64,000 nt of DNA from an uncultured Bacteroidales bacterium (GTDB lineage: Bacteria > Bacteroidota > Bacteroidia > Bacteroidales > Muribaculaceae): contig UQMZ01000003.1 of assembly GCA_900542185.1 (NCBI GenBank), positions 1 to 64,000 of the forward strand, in the 5' to 3' direction. Below are positions 34,422-44,500 of the stretch, piece after piece. Every line of letters starts with the position of its first letter. Position 1 is the stretch's first letter. Below the pieces are notes generated by a model. That model did not search any database and had not been told where the DNA came from. It worked only from the letters and a program-made list of their open reading frames with translations. A program made the translations under genes and the position numbers.

Positions 34422-34479
34422 CACAGATACGGACAAAATGCCTATTGAAAATTTTTCATAAGGACTTTGGTCATTAGCT

Positions 34480-34509
34480 GTACGCGGCTGGGGACAGCCC
34501 GCGCTACTA
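34480..34509. repeat. REP-like palindrome, copy D
   Basis: GTACGCGGCTGGGGACAG followed by CCCGCGCTACTA. It is inverted relative to copies B and C, so B/C and D could pair across ~60 bp. It abuts the terminator of the GH97 gene. Confidence 0.88.
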
Positions 34510-34540
34510 AAAAGAGACGTCCCGTGCGGAACGTCTCTTG
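34507..34540 (-). terminator. Rho-independent terminator of the GH97 gene
   Basis: AAGAGACGT and ACGTCTCTT (34512-34520 and 34531-34539) form a perfect 9-bp stem; on the minus strand it is followed by TTTTTAG. Confidence 0.9.
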
Positions 34541-34575
34541 ACTTTCTCAACTTTGTAAACTTTTTCAACTACAAG

Positions 34576-36690
34576 TCACTTCACCGGCTTGATGGAGATG
34601 GCGTAGCCGCCGCCGGGAGCCGCCTTCAGCTTGAGGCGCGTCTTGCTGTTCACATTCTTCTTGGTGATGGTGTAGGCCTGCGGGTTGGTCTTGTAGTGGG
34701 CGTCCTTGGCGTCGGCGTATATGATGGCCTCATACTTCTTGCCGGGGTCCAGGAAGTCGAACGATACGGTCGATTCATGTCCGCCTTCCCACGCGGTGCA
34801 GCCCACGAACCAGTCATCGGTACCCTTTGCCTTGCGCGCGGCCACTATGTAGCGTCCCGGCTCGGCCTCAAGGTAACGGCTCTCGTCCCAGTCTACTGCC
34901 ACATCCTTGATGAACTGGAAGGCATCCATGAACTTAGAATAGTTCTCGGGAGTGTCGGCCGCCATCTGCAGCGGGCTGTACATCGTGACGTACAGAGCTA
35001 ACTGGCGCGCCAGCGTACTGTTGACATGACTGGTGTTATTGGGATTGTTCTCCTTCATATCCATCACGAAGATGCCGGGGGTGTAGTCCATCGGGCCGCC
35101 CTGCAGACGGGTGAACGGCAGGATGGTGGTGTGGAACGGCTTGCTTCCTCCGAACGACTCGTACTCGGTGCCTCGCGCGCTCTCGTTGCCTATCAGATTG
35201 GGATATGTACGGTACAGTCCGGTAGGTCGCACGGCCTCGTGCGCGTTGACCATGATCTTGTGCTTGGCCGCCTCCTTGACGGCATACAGGTAGTGGTCGT
35301 TGAGCGACTGGCTGTAATGATGCTCGCCACGCGGCAGCACGTCGCCTACATATCCGCTCTTCACGGCGTTGTAGCCATACTTGTTCATCAGGTTATAGGC
35401 ATCCTCCATGCAGCGCTCGTAATTACGCGTCGAGCCTGAGGTTTCGTGGTGCATCATCAGCTTCACGCCCTTGGAATGGGCGTAATCGTTAAGCATCTTG
35501 ATGTCGAAGTCGGGATACGGGGTCACGAAGTCGAACACCCTCTCCTTCTGATGTCCGATCCAGTCCTCCCAGCCTATGTTCCAGCCCTCTACCAGCACCT
35601 GGTCGAAGCCATGTTCGGCGGCGAAGTCAATGTATTTCTTCACGTTTTCGTTGTTGGCCGCATGATGGCCGTGGGGTTTGGTCTTGGTGTAGTCCAGCTC
35701 GTCGATCTTGACCGACGGCAGGTCCCAGGTGTAACTCCACTGCTTGGCGTTGTTGATCATCTCCCACCATACACCCACGTATTTCACGGGCTTAATCCAT
35801 GATGTGTCGGAAATCTTACAGGGCTCGTTCAGGTTCTCGGTCAGATTGGAGCTCAGCATGTCGCGTGCGTCATCGCTCACCATCACCGTTCTCCACGGCG
35901 TCTTGGCGGGTGCCTGCATGTATGCCTTGTTGCCTACTGCATCGGGTGTGAGCCAGGAGGTGAACACCATGTTCTTGTCGTCCAGGTTCAGGTGCATGCA
36001 GCTGTAGTCCACCAATGCGGCTTCGTGCAGGTTGATATAGAGGCCGTCGTCGGTCTTCATCTGCAACGAAGTCTGAACACCCGTGGGACTGAATGTGGTC
36101 TGCGATGAGTTCGGCGTTACGGCGCCGTCCATCAGTCCGCGTATCTCCGACAGCTTGCTTTCGGTGTAGTCGTACTCCTGCGTGTCGTAGTCGCCGGGTA
36201 TCCACCATGCGGTGTGGTCGCCGGTCATGCCGAACTGCGTCTTCTCGTCTGTAATGGTGAAATACACCAGGTTTTTCTGCTGGGGGAATTCGTAGCGGAA
36301 GCCCACGCCGTCGTCATACACGCGGAAGCGTATGTTCATCTGACGGTCGGTCTTTGGCTGGTCCAGCTCCATCAGCACCTCGTTGTAATGGTTGCGTATC
36401 TCCTTGTTCTCGCCCCACACCGGCGTCCAGGTCTCGTCGAAGCTGGATTCCTCCCAGCCCTTGACCTTGAAGCCGTCGGTCAAGTTCTCGGCATCCTTCA
36501 GCTCCAGGCCCAATGTGGAGGGGGTTATCACTTTCTTGTCCTTGTAGTCCACGCTGTAGGTAGGCTTGCCGTCCACCACGTCGGCGTGGAGCACTACGTT
36601 GCCGTTCGGCGACTTCACGTCCACGGCATAAATCGCTCCCGGCATCAGCATCATGGCGGCCAGGGAAAGCGCTGCTTTTGGGTTCTTCAT
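34576..36690 (-). CDS. susB: GH97 alpha-glucosidase, SusB-like inverting type
   Basis: The 704-residue enzyme has a signal peptide (1-22), an N-terminal beta-sandwich (about 25-290), a catalytic barrel (about 300-600) and a C-terminal sheet. Glu416 (HHET), Glu485 (NAHE), Glu503 and Glu509 (NESARGTEYE) have the same spacing (69, 18 and 6 residues) as Glu439, Glu508, Glu526 and Glu532 of B. thetaiotaomicron SusB. They therefore include the catalytic base and acid and calcium ligands of the inverting subgroup. It releases glucose from malto-oligosaccharides in the periplasm. It is monocistronic with its own promoter and terminator. Confidence 0.94.
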   Translation of the reverse strand: MKNPKAALSLAAMMLMPGAIYAVDVKSPNGNVVLHADVVDGKPTYSVDYKDKKVITPSTLGLELKDAENLTDGFKVKGWEESSFDETWTPVWGENKEIRNHYNEVLMELDQPKTDRQMNIRFRVYDDGVGFRYEFPQQKNLVYFTITDEKTQFGMTGDHTAWWIPGDYDTQEYDYTESKLSEIRGLMDGAVTPNSSQTTFSPTGVQTSLQMKTDDGLYINLHEAALVDYSCMHLNLDDKNMVFTSWLTPDAVGNKAYMQAPAKTPWRTVMVSDDARDMLSSNLTENLNEPCKISDTSWIKPVKYVGVWWEMINNAKQWSYTWDLPSVKIDELDYTKTKPHGHHAANNENVKKYIDFAAEHGFDQVLVEGWNIGWEDWIGHQKERVFDFVTPYPDFDIKMLNDYAHSKGVKLMMHHETSGSTRNYERCMEDAYNLMNKYGYNAVKSGYVGDVLPRGEHHYSQSLNDHYLYAVKEAAKHKIMVNAHEAVRPTGLYRTYPNLIGNESARGTEYESFGGSKPFHTTILPFTRLQGGPMDYTPGIFVMDMKENNPNNTSHVNSTLARQLALYVTMYSPLQMAADTPENYSKFMDAFQFIKDVAVDWDESRYLEAEPGRYIVAARKAKGTDDWFVGCTAWEGGHESTVSFDFLDPGKKYEAIIYADAKDAHYKTNPQAYTITKKNVNSKTRLKLKAAPGGGYAISIKPVK

Positions 36691-36732
36691 CGGTTGTTGT
36701 GTTTTTATTTTGTGTTTTTATATATTAGGGGT

Positions 36733-36763
36733 TCCGTCACCTCAATCCTCTAAAGCTGACGGA
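36733..36763 (-). promoter_or_regulatory. Hairpin in the GH97 5' leader
   Basis: TCCGTCA (36733-36739) pairs with TGACGGA (36757-36763). It lies in the ~85-nt leader between promoter and start, so it could affect translation or stability. Confidence 0.5.
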
Positions 36764-36780
36764 GAAAAATTTTTATTACA

Positions 36781-36811
36781 CAAAAATACATAAAATATTT
36801 TTCGTTGTCAA
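36781..36811 (-). promoter_or_regulatory. Promoter of the GH97 gene
   Basis: On the minus strand TTG (36811-36809), 20 bp, TATTTTTG (36788-36781); a full match. Confidence 0.8.
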
Positions 36812-36969
36812 TAGTCTGTCGTGTTTAGTAGCCGTATTTAACAAATTTGCTGCTGAATTGCAGTTCTTTAACGAAAATCAACAATCGAATTTAAGTAGTA
36901 TGGACAATTGTCCCGAATGTTAAATTTTACACATTGACAATTTGTTTACAAAATTTTTCTTGGTTTAGG

Positions 36970-37000
36970 TTGGATTATTTAAATAATTGTAGTAATTTTG
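36970..37000 (+). promoter_or_regulatory. Promoter of fimbrial locus 1
   Basis: TTG (36970-36972), 20 bp, TAATTTTG (36993-37000). It would give a leader of about 435 nt before the fimbrillin ATG at 37444. Confidence 0.75.
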
Positions 37001-37443
37001 TCCTTTGCAAATAACGTGTACCGCCACGGGACAATCCGTGGACAACGTATGTTAATTGATTGACGATCACTTAAAACTATGTTTAGATTTCGGTAACAGA
37101 CTAATGGTTCGGCGCATGCCGGATTTGCAATAACGACAGGGTGTGTTTTTAATGTAGTGGGGACTGCACGCATCATGCTGCGGCAACAGAGACTTGCTAA
37201 AGGGGTTCGGAACCATACCGAATCTTGAATCGGGCATGATTATCCACTCGCCATCGTGGATTCCTCTGCTATGTGAACTCACACTGTTGCCTAAGTTGCG
37301 ACCAATTACCCATGCTCGCCGACCTGACGCAGACACAGGAAGATTGACATTGCCTGTTGATTACGGAGACATCAGCAACGGAATCTATGCATAATAATAA
37401 GATTACAAGGATATCAACAATAACAAAGTAATATAAAGAAGTT
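37001..37443 (+). other. Long 5' leader of fimbrial locus 1
   Basis: No convincing gene is present in these 443 bases. Small hairpins are visible: CCACGG/CCGTGG near 37024-37041, CGGC/GCCG near 37118, and TTCGG/CCGAA near 37206-37222. A 66-codon frame (37194-37394) has no recognisable features. A structured regulatory leader is possible but unproven. Confidence 0.5.
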
Positions 37444-39177
37444 ATGAAACATTTATGGAAATTCACGTTCGGAGCGTTAGCTCTCGCACTGGCATCCTGC
37501 AGCAGCGAGGCACCCGCACCGAACAACGGCAACGACGCCGACGGCGACGTGTACGCTACTCTGAAAATCAAGCTTCCCTCAGCCACCCGCGCCGACAACG
37601 CCAATCCCGCCGGCCAGGAATACGGCCAAGACAGCGAGAACTACGTGGGTAAGATTCTTGTGGTCCTCACCCAGAAGGACAAAAACGAGGACTACTGGTT
37701 TCTTACTTACGACGAGGCCGACGCCATGGGAGGCGACAATATAGACCCCGACCATGAGAACGGGACAGTCAGCGAGTTGAAATATACCCTTAACTTCAGT
37801 GCCAAGGACATGAAACCCAGCGCGCTCGGCGTAGCCGGGGAAAACGGTCAGTCAGAGATATATGTGTTCGCATTCTGCAACCCGACGACACGTCTGAGAT
37901 CAATCGTCAGCAACTGGGCCAATTCTAAAGATCCCGTTAAATTCAACGGTAACAGTACCGGCCTTATCGACAAGGACAACACCATCTGGAACGAGAAAAA
38001 CTTCCTGATGACCAACTGCCACATTCCCGAAGCCGTGACTCTGCCCTCGCGCAGCCAGCTGGTGCAGAACAACAACACTCCCGAGAAGGCCTTCAATCTC
38101 GGCACTGTGCACGTTAAGCGTGTGGCTGCACGCTTCGACTTCGCCCTGGGCGGCAAAAATGCAGACAACAAGTACGAGATCAAGAACACCACCGGCGAAG
38201 GCCCCATGGGTACAGTTGAACTCACCGACATGGCCATGTTCAATATCGCCAATAATTTCTACTATCTTCCCCGCATCAACAACCAGTGGGATTGGAACGG
38301 CACCACCACCCTCTGCGGCAATCTGGAAGACGGTTATGTCATGAGCTACAACCAAGACAACTTCAAGACCGGAACCCTTTCGAGCAGCAATTACAAGCAA
38401 TATTACTTCGCCAACCTTATCGGCAACGAGTTCAAGCCCGGCAACACCGACGACCGTACCGCCGGCTCCACAGCCCTGAACTGGACTTCCATCCGTCCCG
38501 ACGACTGGAATAATAAGACCCAGGACAACAACGACGGCTGGACTTGGGATCCCAAGAACGACTACCGCATCTGGCGCTACGCCACGGAGAACACCATCCC
38601 CGCCGCTGATGCTCAGAACAGCACCGCAGCCCAGAAAATCGGCATCACTACCGGCGTTGTGTTCAAGGGTACGTTCACTCCCGCCAACACAGATGTCTGG
38701 AACGGCAACGTGATCTACCTCTACAACGGCCTGGTGTACGGCGACTTCAAAGCCCTCAAGGCATACGTCACCAAATACCCCGAAAGCGTAGTGGCCGGTG
38801 CTTTCAAAAAAGTCAACGCGCTGAACAACGCCGGGGACGACACGGATCTCAAGACGAACCTGCTTGAGAACCTTAGCACTGACCAGCGCAACGGCTTCAA
38901 GGCATACGTGCCCGATGCCGGCAAGAACACGTACACCATGTACTACTTCTACTACAACCGTCACAACTCCAACGGCAACAACTCGCAGATGGGCGAGAAC
39001 GAGTTCGGCGTAGTGCGCAACAACGTCTACAAGCTACAGGTAACCACCTGCGGTTCGCTCGGCGAGCCCGAGGCTCCCGAGAATCCCGACCACCCCGACG
39101 AGGTGGAGAAGGCTTACTTCACCGTCAGCTGTCACGTGATGCCCTGGACGGTACGCATCAACAACATCGAATTCTAA
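37444..39177 (+). CDS. Mfa1-family major fimbrillin, locus 1
   Basis: The 577-residue lipoprotein precursor has a signal peptide with lipobox LASC (lipid Cys19), a first beta-strand (YATLKIKLPS) ending in TRA at 48-50, the expected Arg-protease site, then the fimbrillin N-terminal domain (about 55-240; VHVKRVAARFDF is a family landmark). A C-terminal domain ends in YFTVSCHVMPWTVRINNIEF (shown as the terminal strands). By analogy with P. gingivalis Mfa1, lipid anchoring, cleavage after Arg and donor-strand exchange build the shaft. It is the first gene of the locus and is separated from the anchor gene by 80 bp containing a hairpin. Confidence 0.9.
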   Translation: MKHLWKFTFGALALALASCSSEAPAPNNGNDADGDVYATLKIKLPSATRADNANPAGQEYGQDSENYVGKILVVLTQKDKNEDYWFLTYDEADAMGGDNIDPDHENGTVSELKYTLNFSAKDMKPSALGVAGENGQSEIYVFAFCNPTTRLRSIVSNWANSKDPVKFNGNSTGLIDKDNTIWNEKNFLMTNCHIPEAVTLPSRSQLVQNNNTPEKAFNLGTVHVKRVAARFDFALGGKNADNKYEIKNTTGEGPMGTVELTDMAMFNIANNFYYLPRINNQWDWNGTTTLCGNLEDGYVMSYNQDNFKTGTLSSSNYKQYYFANLIGNEFKPGNTDDRTAGSTALNWTSIRPDDWNNKTQDNNDGWTWDPKNDYRIWRYATENTIPAADAQNSTAAQKIGITTGVVFKGTFTPANTDVWNGNVIYLYNGLVYGDFKALKAYVTKYPESVVAGAFKKVNALNNAGDDTDLKTNLLENLSTDQRNGFKAYVPDAGKNTYTMYYFYYNRHNSNGNNSQMGENEFGVVRNNVYKLQVTTCGSLGEPEAPENPDHPDEVEKAYFTVSCHVMPWTVRINNIEF

Positions 39178-39193
39178 CATAGGATTTCCCATA

Positions 39194-39223
39194 GGTCCGG
39201 GCAAGATTGCTCCTGCCCGGATC
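39194..39223 (+). promoter_or_regulatory. GC-rich hairpin between major fimbrillin and anchor genes, locus 1
   Basis: TCCGGGCA (39196-39203) pairs with TGCCCGGA (39214-39221), extended by one G-U and one G-C pair. There is no T-run, so it is more likely an attenuator or mRNA-stabilising structure than a full terminator. Confidence 0.7.
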
Positions 39224-39257
39224 ACCACTCTACTAAAGGTATTAAAAGGAATCAACA

Positions 39258-40382
39258 ATGATGACTTTCAGAAAACGCACATTCAGCAGCATAAAGAGAC
39301 TTGCCGGCGCGCTCCTCGCGTTCGTGGCACTGTCATCGGCCTGCATCGGCACGACATCCTGCTCGGAGGTGTACGACGACCTTGAGGAATGTCCGCAGGG
39401 CGTGGTGCTCCGGTTCGTGTTCGACCACAATCTGGAGTTTGCCAACGCGTTCCCGTCGCAGGTTGATTGCCTTTCTCTCTTCATCTTTGACCGGGAAGGC
39501 AATCTCGTGGAGCGCAGGGTGGAGACATCCTCCGTGCTTCAGGACGAGGACTGGCGCATGACTCTCGACCTGCCGGCGGGCGACTACCACGCCGTGGCCT
39601 ACGGAGGCCTGGAATGCGACAAGGCTTCGTTCTCGCACACCAAGGCTGTGGACGACATCAGGACCCTCGCGGACCTGCAGGTGGCCATCAACGGCATTCA
39701 TGTCGGCGACGAGGCGGCCCGCCCCGCCCGGCCGCTGCACGACCTGTTCCACGGCGCGCTCGACTTCACCGTCACCGACGGCCTGGACTATGACAAGGCC
39801 ACCCTCTACATGATGCGCGACACCAACCACATACGCATAGTGCTGCAGCATCTGGACAACACTCCGGTCAATGACAAGGACTTCCGCTTCGAGATAGTGG
39901 ACGACAACACCATGTTCGACCACGCCAACAACGTGCTGCCAAACGGCACCGTCACCTACGTGCCCTGGACCACCGGCACCGCCAACGCCGGCCTTAACGG
40001 CCTGCCGGGCGAGGAATCGGAACAGTCCACCCGCGACGCCGGCGACCCGGTGCAGGTGGCATTCGCCGAACTCAGCGTGTCGCGCCTGATGTATAAGTCC
40101 GCATTCACCTGGACCCAGCCGGACGGCAAGACCCAGCGCGGCCCGCGCCTGCGCATCCTCTCGCTGGAGAACGGCCGCACGGTGTGCGACCTGCCGCTGA
40201 ACAACTACCTGCTGCTCCTTAAGAGCGAGGCCCTGGGCAAAATGGACAACCAGGAATTCCTGGACCGCGCATACCGATACAACATGGTGTTCTTCCTCGA
40301 TCAGGACAACGCCTGGGTGCGCATGAACATCATTGTGGACGACTGGACCGTCCGCATCAACAACGTGGATCTGGACTCGTGA
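39258..40382 (+). CDS. FimB/Mfa2-family fimbrial anchor, locus 1
   Basis: The 374-residue lipoprotein has a long signal region and Cys35 in TTSC. The Mfa2 pattern follows: LEECPQGVVLRFVFDHN (43-59), LPAGDYHAVAYGG, the central DLFHGAL and DTNHIRIVLQHLD, and a C-terminal FFLDQDNAWVRMNIIVDDW. Unlike the shaft subunits it has no TRA processing motif near the N-terminus, in keeping with a protein that stays lipid-anchored and ends fibre growth. It starts with two consecutive ATG codons. Confidence 0.9.
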   Translation: MMTFRKRTFSSIKRLAGALLAFVALSSACIGTTSCSEVYDDLEECPQGVVLRFVFDHNLEFANAFPSQVDCLSLFIFDREGNLVERRVETSSVLQDEDWRMTLDLPAGDYHAVAYGGLECDKASFSHTKAVDDIRTLADLQVAINGIHVGDEAARPARPLHDLFHGALDFTVTDGLDYDKATLYMMRDTNHIRIVLQHLDNTPVNDKDFRFEIVDDNTMFDHANNVLPNGTVTYVPWTTGTANAGLNGLPGEESEQSTRDAGDPVQVAFAELSVSRLMYKSAFTWTQPDGKTQRGPRLRILSLENGRTVCDLPLNNYLLLLKSEALGKMDNQEFLDRAYRYNMVFFLDQDNAWVRMNIIVDDWTVRINNVDLDS

Positions 40383-40419
40383 GGATCAGACCGTAGATTT
40401 TGACAAAGATTTTGACAAA

Positions 40420-41514
40420 GTGAAGATTTACCGTTACATATTACTCGCCATCGGGGCGCTGGCCGTCGGACTGGTGTCCGAGGGGTGCTCGTCGCGCAAG
40501 TCCGATGAGCCCCGGCCCGACCAGGGAGAGTTCTGTGAGCTGGTAATATCTCTCAGCTCGGAGACATCCGTGACCGACAGCCCGGCCACCCGCGCCGACC
40601 AGCCCTGGGATAACGACCCCGACCCGGAACCCGGTTTCCCTTCGGAATACAGGATTGACCGCGTATTGCTCTATTTCGTAACGCCCGGCAATGCCATCAT
40701 ACCCTTCTCTCCCACCCTCACCGACCGTGACGACGCCAACAACACCGTGACGTACAGCACCAGGATCGACGTTCGCTCGCCGTATGTGAGCCGTGGCGCC
40801 GACGGCACGCTATCGCTGTCAGGCCGCATCGTGGCCGTGGCCAACGGACCGGAGGATTACATCCCGGCCGACCCGTTCAGCCGCATTCCATTCGACATTT
40901 CGGACGTCGACACGCGCGGACTCATACCGATGTGGGGCGTGACCTCCGTAACCGGCCTGCCGCTGACCGTAGACGGCACAACCTATGCCGGCGAGATCAA
41001 GCTGCTGCGCGCCGTGTCTAAGATTACCATCGAGATGGCCGACGAGTTCAAGGATCAGTACAACATCGTAAGCGTAGAGCCCAATCAGAGCAATTATCTC
41101 ACGCAAGGATATATCGCGCCCGGCGGCGCTGCAGAAGCCACAAGTACCGGCGCGCTGATGATGGAGGGTTGCTACAATCCGTTCCTTGACGCCACTGCCG
41201 ACACCGCGCCTAAATTCTATAATATAGGAGAAAACAAGGTGTGGGGTTATCTGGCCGAACGCAGAGGCAGATATGGATTAGTAAGGTTGGGCTTCACCGT
41301 GACATTGGCGGAAAAGGACCATCCGGAGCGCACTTTCACCGGCAGGGTCTATCTCTGCGATTACAAAGACGGCCAGCCGGACTTACAGAGCATGTTCGAG
41401 AAACTGGTGCGCAACCACGACTATCAGTACAGGATTTCATTAAGGGAACTCGAATTCGTCATTTCCTTCAAGGAATGGATATTCGGAGGCAAGGTGCATA
41501 TCGACCTTGAATAA
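40420..41514 (+). CDS. Minor fimbrial subunit lipoprotein, locus 1
   Basis: The best start is GTG at 40420, giving VKIYRYILLAIGALAVGLVS followed by lipid Cys23. The open frame extends upstream into the anchor gene without signal-like sequence. The 364-residue product has the TRA processing motif at 57-59, fimbrillin-like beta domains (LLRAVSKITIEM is the core strand motif of the family) and ends in FGGKVHIDLE. It probably polymerises between shaft and tip, like Mfa3 or Mfa4 of P. gingivalis, although no one-to-one assignment is possible. It is followed by the tip gene after 11 bp. Confidence 0.8.
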   Translation: MKIYRYILLAIGALAVGLVSEGCSSRKSDEPRPDQGEFCELVISLSSETSVTDSPATRADQPWDNDPDPEPGFPSEYRIDRVLLYFVTPGNAIIPFSPTLTDRDDANNTVTYSTRIDVRSPYVSRGADGTLSLSGRIVAVANGPEDYIPADPFSRIPFDISDVDTRGLIPMWGVTSVTGLPLTVDGTTYAGEIKLLRAVSKITIEMADEFKDQYNIVSVEPNQSNYLTQGYIAPGGAAEATSTGALMMEGCYNPFLDATADTAPKFYNIGENKVWGYLAERRGRYGLVRLGFTVTLAEKDHPERTFTGRVYLCDYKDGQPDLQSMFEKLVRNHDYQYRISLRELEFVISFKEWIFGGKVHIDLE

Positions 41515-41525
41515 TACTATCAGCT

Positions 41526-44500
41526 ATGACTGTCAGGAAACTTAAATATATCTTGTTTACTTTGGCGCCGCTGTCCGCGATGCTTATGACGGGGTGTCTC
41601 GACGAGCCGCTTGCCGACACCGACTGCTTCGACAATCCGGACGTGATTTCGTTCACCGCCGTTACGGGGACGGGAGCCGTGGGCGCCTCCACACGCGCCG
41701 GCGAGGAGAAGCAGCTGTACGAGCCGTTAGTGCTGACCGACGACGCGGCCTCGCAGACGCTGTATCTGCACACCTACGACTCGGAGCGCATCGGCTTCGA
41801 GCCGGGCAACGACGTGCAGTCCGGCGAAACGGACGGCGCGCAGACGCGCGGCAACCAGATAGAGACCGCCGAGGACCTGATCAAGTTCCACAAGGACTTC
41901 ATGGTCAATGCTTGTTTCAGGGACTTAGGCAATGAGTATATCGAATGGAGCAAGACGCAGGTGTCGTCGGCCAATAACTACTGGCGCACCGAAAAGACCC
42001 GTTACTGGCCCGGCGAACGCGAACTTTCGTTCATGGCCGTATCCCCGACGGCGGAATTCAACAGCCTGACCAATAAAGTCTTTTCCGACCTGCGTGCGGC
42101 ATTCTCGTACACTGCTAAGAAACAGGGAAACAACCGTGACGCCGAGGCGCAGACCGACCTGCTGTTGGCTGCCGGCGCGTGCAAGAAGTCTGGCAGTGTG
42201 AACGGACGCGCTCCGCTGAAGTTCCACCATGCCCTGTCGGCCATCAAGTTCGCCGTGCGCGACGTGCTGGACGGCGAGGTGGTCAACGTGCAGATTGCCG
42301 GTGTACACAGCTCGGGCAATTGCGAATACTTTGCCGAGAGCAATGGTGATGGCCGGTTCGAATGGTCCGACCAGACAGGCAGCGAGACTTACTCGCAGAA
42401 CTTCAACTATGCCATAAACGGCCGTCCGTCAGGCGGCATCGATCCCGGCGACGATTCGCAGGACATCCTGCTGAACGACGCGATGCCGGAGAAAACCTTC
42501 ATGCTGATTCCCCAACGCATTCCCGACAACGCCGAGATTATCGTGACGCTGAAACGCAAGAATCCCGGCAAGGACGAGGACGGCAATCAGCTTCCCGAGA
42601 CCATCACCGTACGCGGCAAGATCAAGGCCAACGACGTGCAGGAATGGCTTCCCGGCCACGAGTACGTCTACACCATCTCCACCTCCAAGGACAACTGGGT
42701 GTATGTGTTCAATGCACGTGGCAATCACAATTCCCGTAATGGCCAGCATTTTACTGAATACAATGCCAACGCCAACCAGATTTATGTGTACTCTCCTTCC
42801 GTCAACGAACACGATACATACAATGACGATGCTTTCTTCTATGTGCGCAGCTATCGTTATCGCGCCAACAATCAAAGCATAATTGAAGATGTTCCCTGGA
42901 GCGCAAGCCACGGTGACGCCAAGCAGTATCGCGTACGCACTTCCGGTGACGTGTATGTATCCGGACGTGATATATCCGCAGCCGAATGGATTACAGACAC
43001 AAAGAGCCTTAAAGGTAACGGTGATCATTCCACTTCCGGTGAAAGGAATAATCTGGTTTTTGCAACCCACCACCAGATGACCGACTGGCCGGGCGACAAA
43101 TGGATGCAGGATCAGGAACCATACTCGGGATATACCAAGGAAAAGCCGTGGGATTTATCAACGTGTGGCGGTAAGTTGTCGCGCAACACTGCCAACTGTT
43201 ACGTCATCGACCGTGAGGGTTGGTACTTCCTGCCTTTCGTATACGGCAACGCCATAAAGGACGGCAAAGACAACAAGGATGCATACAACTTTAACGGAAC
43301 AAGAGCAACAGGAATTAATAGCCGTGACAAATACCTGAGTCCGTTCAAGAACCATGCTAACGGCAATATCACAGCGCCCGATATTCCTGCCAGCTATTGC
43401 AACTCGGTAAGTAAGACGTGGGCCGACGTATATAACGTCATCTCAGACCTGGAGATAGTTACATACGACGGCAAAAGAGGTGTGAGATTCCGCGCCAACA
43501 AGTTCAACCTGCAGCAGGGATCTTCATGTATAGCCCTGTTCAACAGCAACAATCAAGTAGTCTGGAGCTGGCATATATGGATTTCCGAACACTGGCTGAA
43601 CCCAACCAACGGACAGCCTCACGCTTTCAACAACAGCACCTCCGACGTCACGTTCGAAGCCTCATACAGCGGTCGACGCAACCGTGGCGATTTACAGGTA
43701 ACCCATCCCACCAGAACCGGCTTCAAATATTACGTATCTCCTTACAATTTAGGATGGTGCGACCCTAAGAATGTAGACTATCTGCGTCGTCCCGGCACCA
43801 TGAGTTTCGTGCAATACAAGCCCGACGGCACGACCCGCAGTGGAAAAACAGCCTCACTTCCTATACTTCAGGACGGTGCGCAGATAGAATATAAGTATGG
43901 TAACAACACTTATTACCAGTTCGGACGTAAAGACCCGATTGTGGGATTCGTGGACCACAATAACAATATAAAACGAAATTTCGGTCCATATCAGTATGCC
44001 ATGGCCGCTCAGCCCGTGGCTATTCAACAAGGCATACTTCATCCCAACACCCTGTTCTGCAAAGGACCCAATAATACAAATTCCAACGATTGGTGCTCGA
44101 CACATTATATCAACCTATGGAACAACAATAAACTAAGCACCTGGACTCAGGATACAAGCGACTATAATGCTTTGTTCCTATTCTACGGTCTAAAAACAGT
44201 CTACGATCCATGTCCTCCGGGCTATATGGTTCCACCGGGATCAATCTGGATGCTTACAGGAAGGAATGAAGACGGATCCTATACAAACATGAATTTCAAG
44301 GACAAAGGATTATCCAATCTTACGGGAGTCAGGGGAGAGGATGACTATACTTTCAAGATATGGGCTAACTCCTCTAAGACTGACGCCAATACAATATGGC
44401 TGACAAGTACCGGACATCGCTGGTACACTGACGACCGTTATAGCAGTACATTCCCATACCGGGGTGGAGATAACTTCAATTCACAACTCGTATATTTATG

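Noticed and set aside
37067..37336. An 89-codon minus-strand gene in the same leader
   Set aside because: Basic, low-information sequence with no homology that I recognise; overlaps the leader of a strong plus-strand transcript.
37194..37394. A 66-codon gene in the leader of fimbrial locus 1
   Set aside because: No signal peptide, domain or start context; several competing frames of similar length cover the leader.
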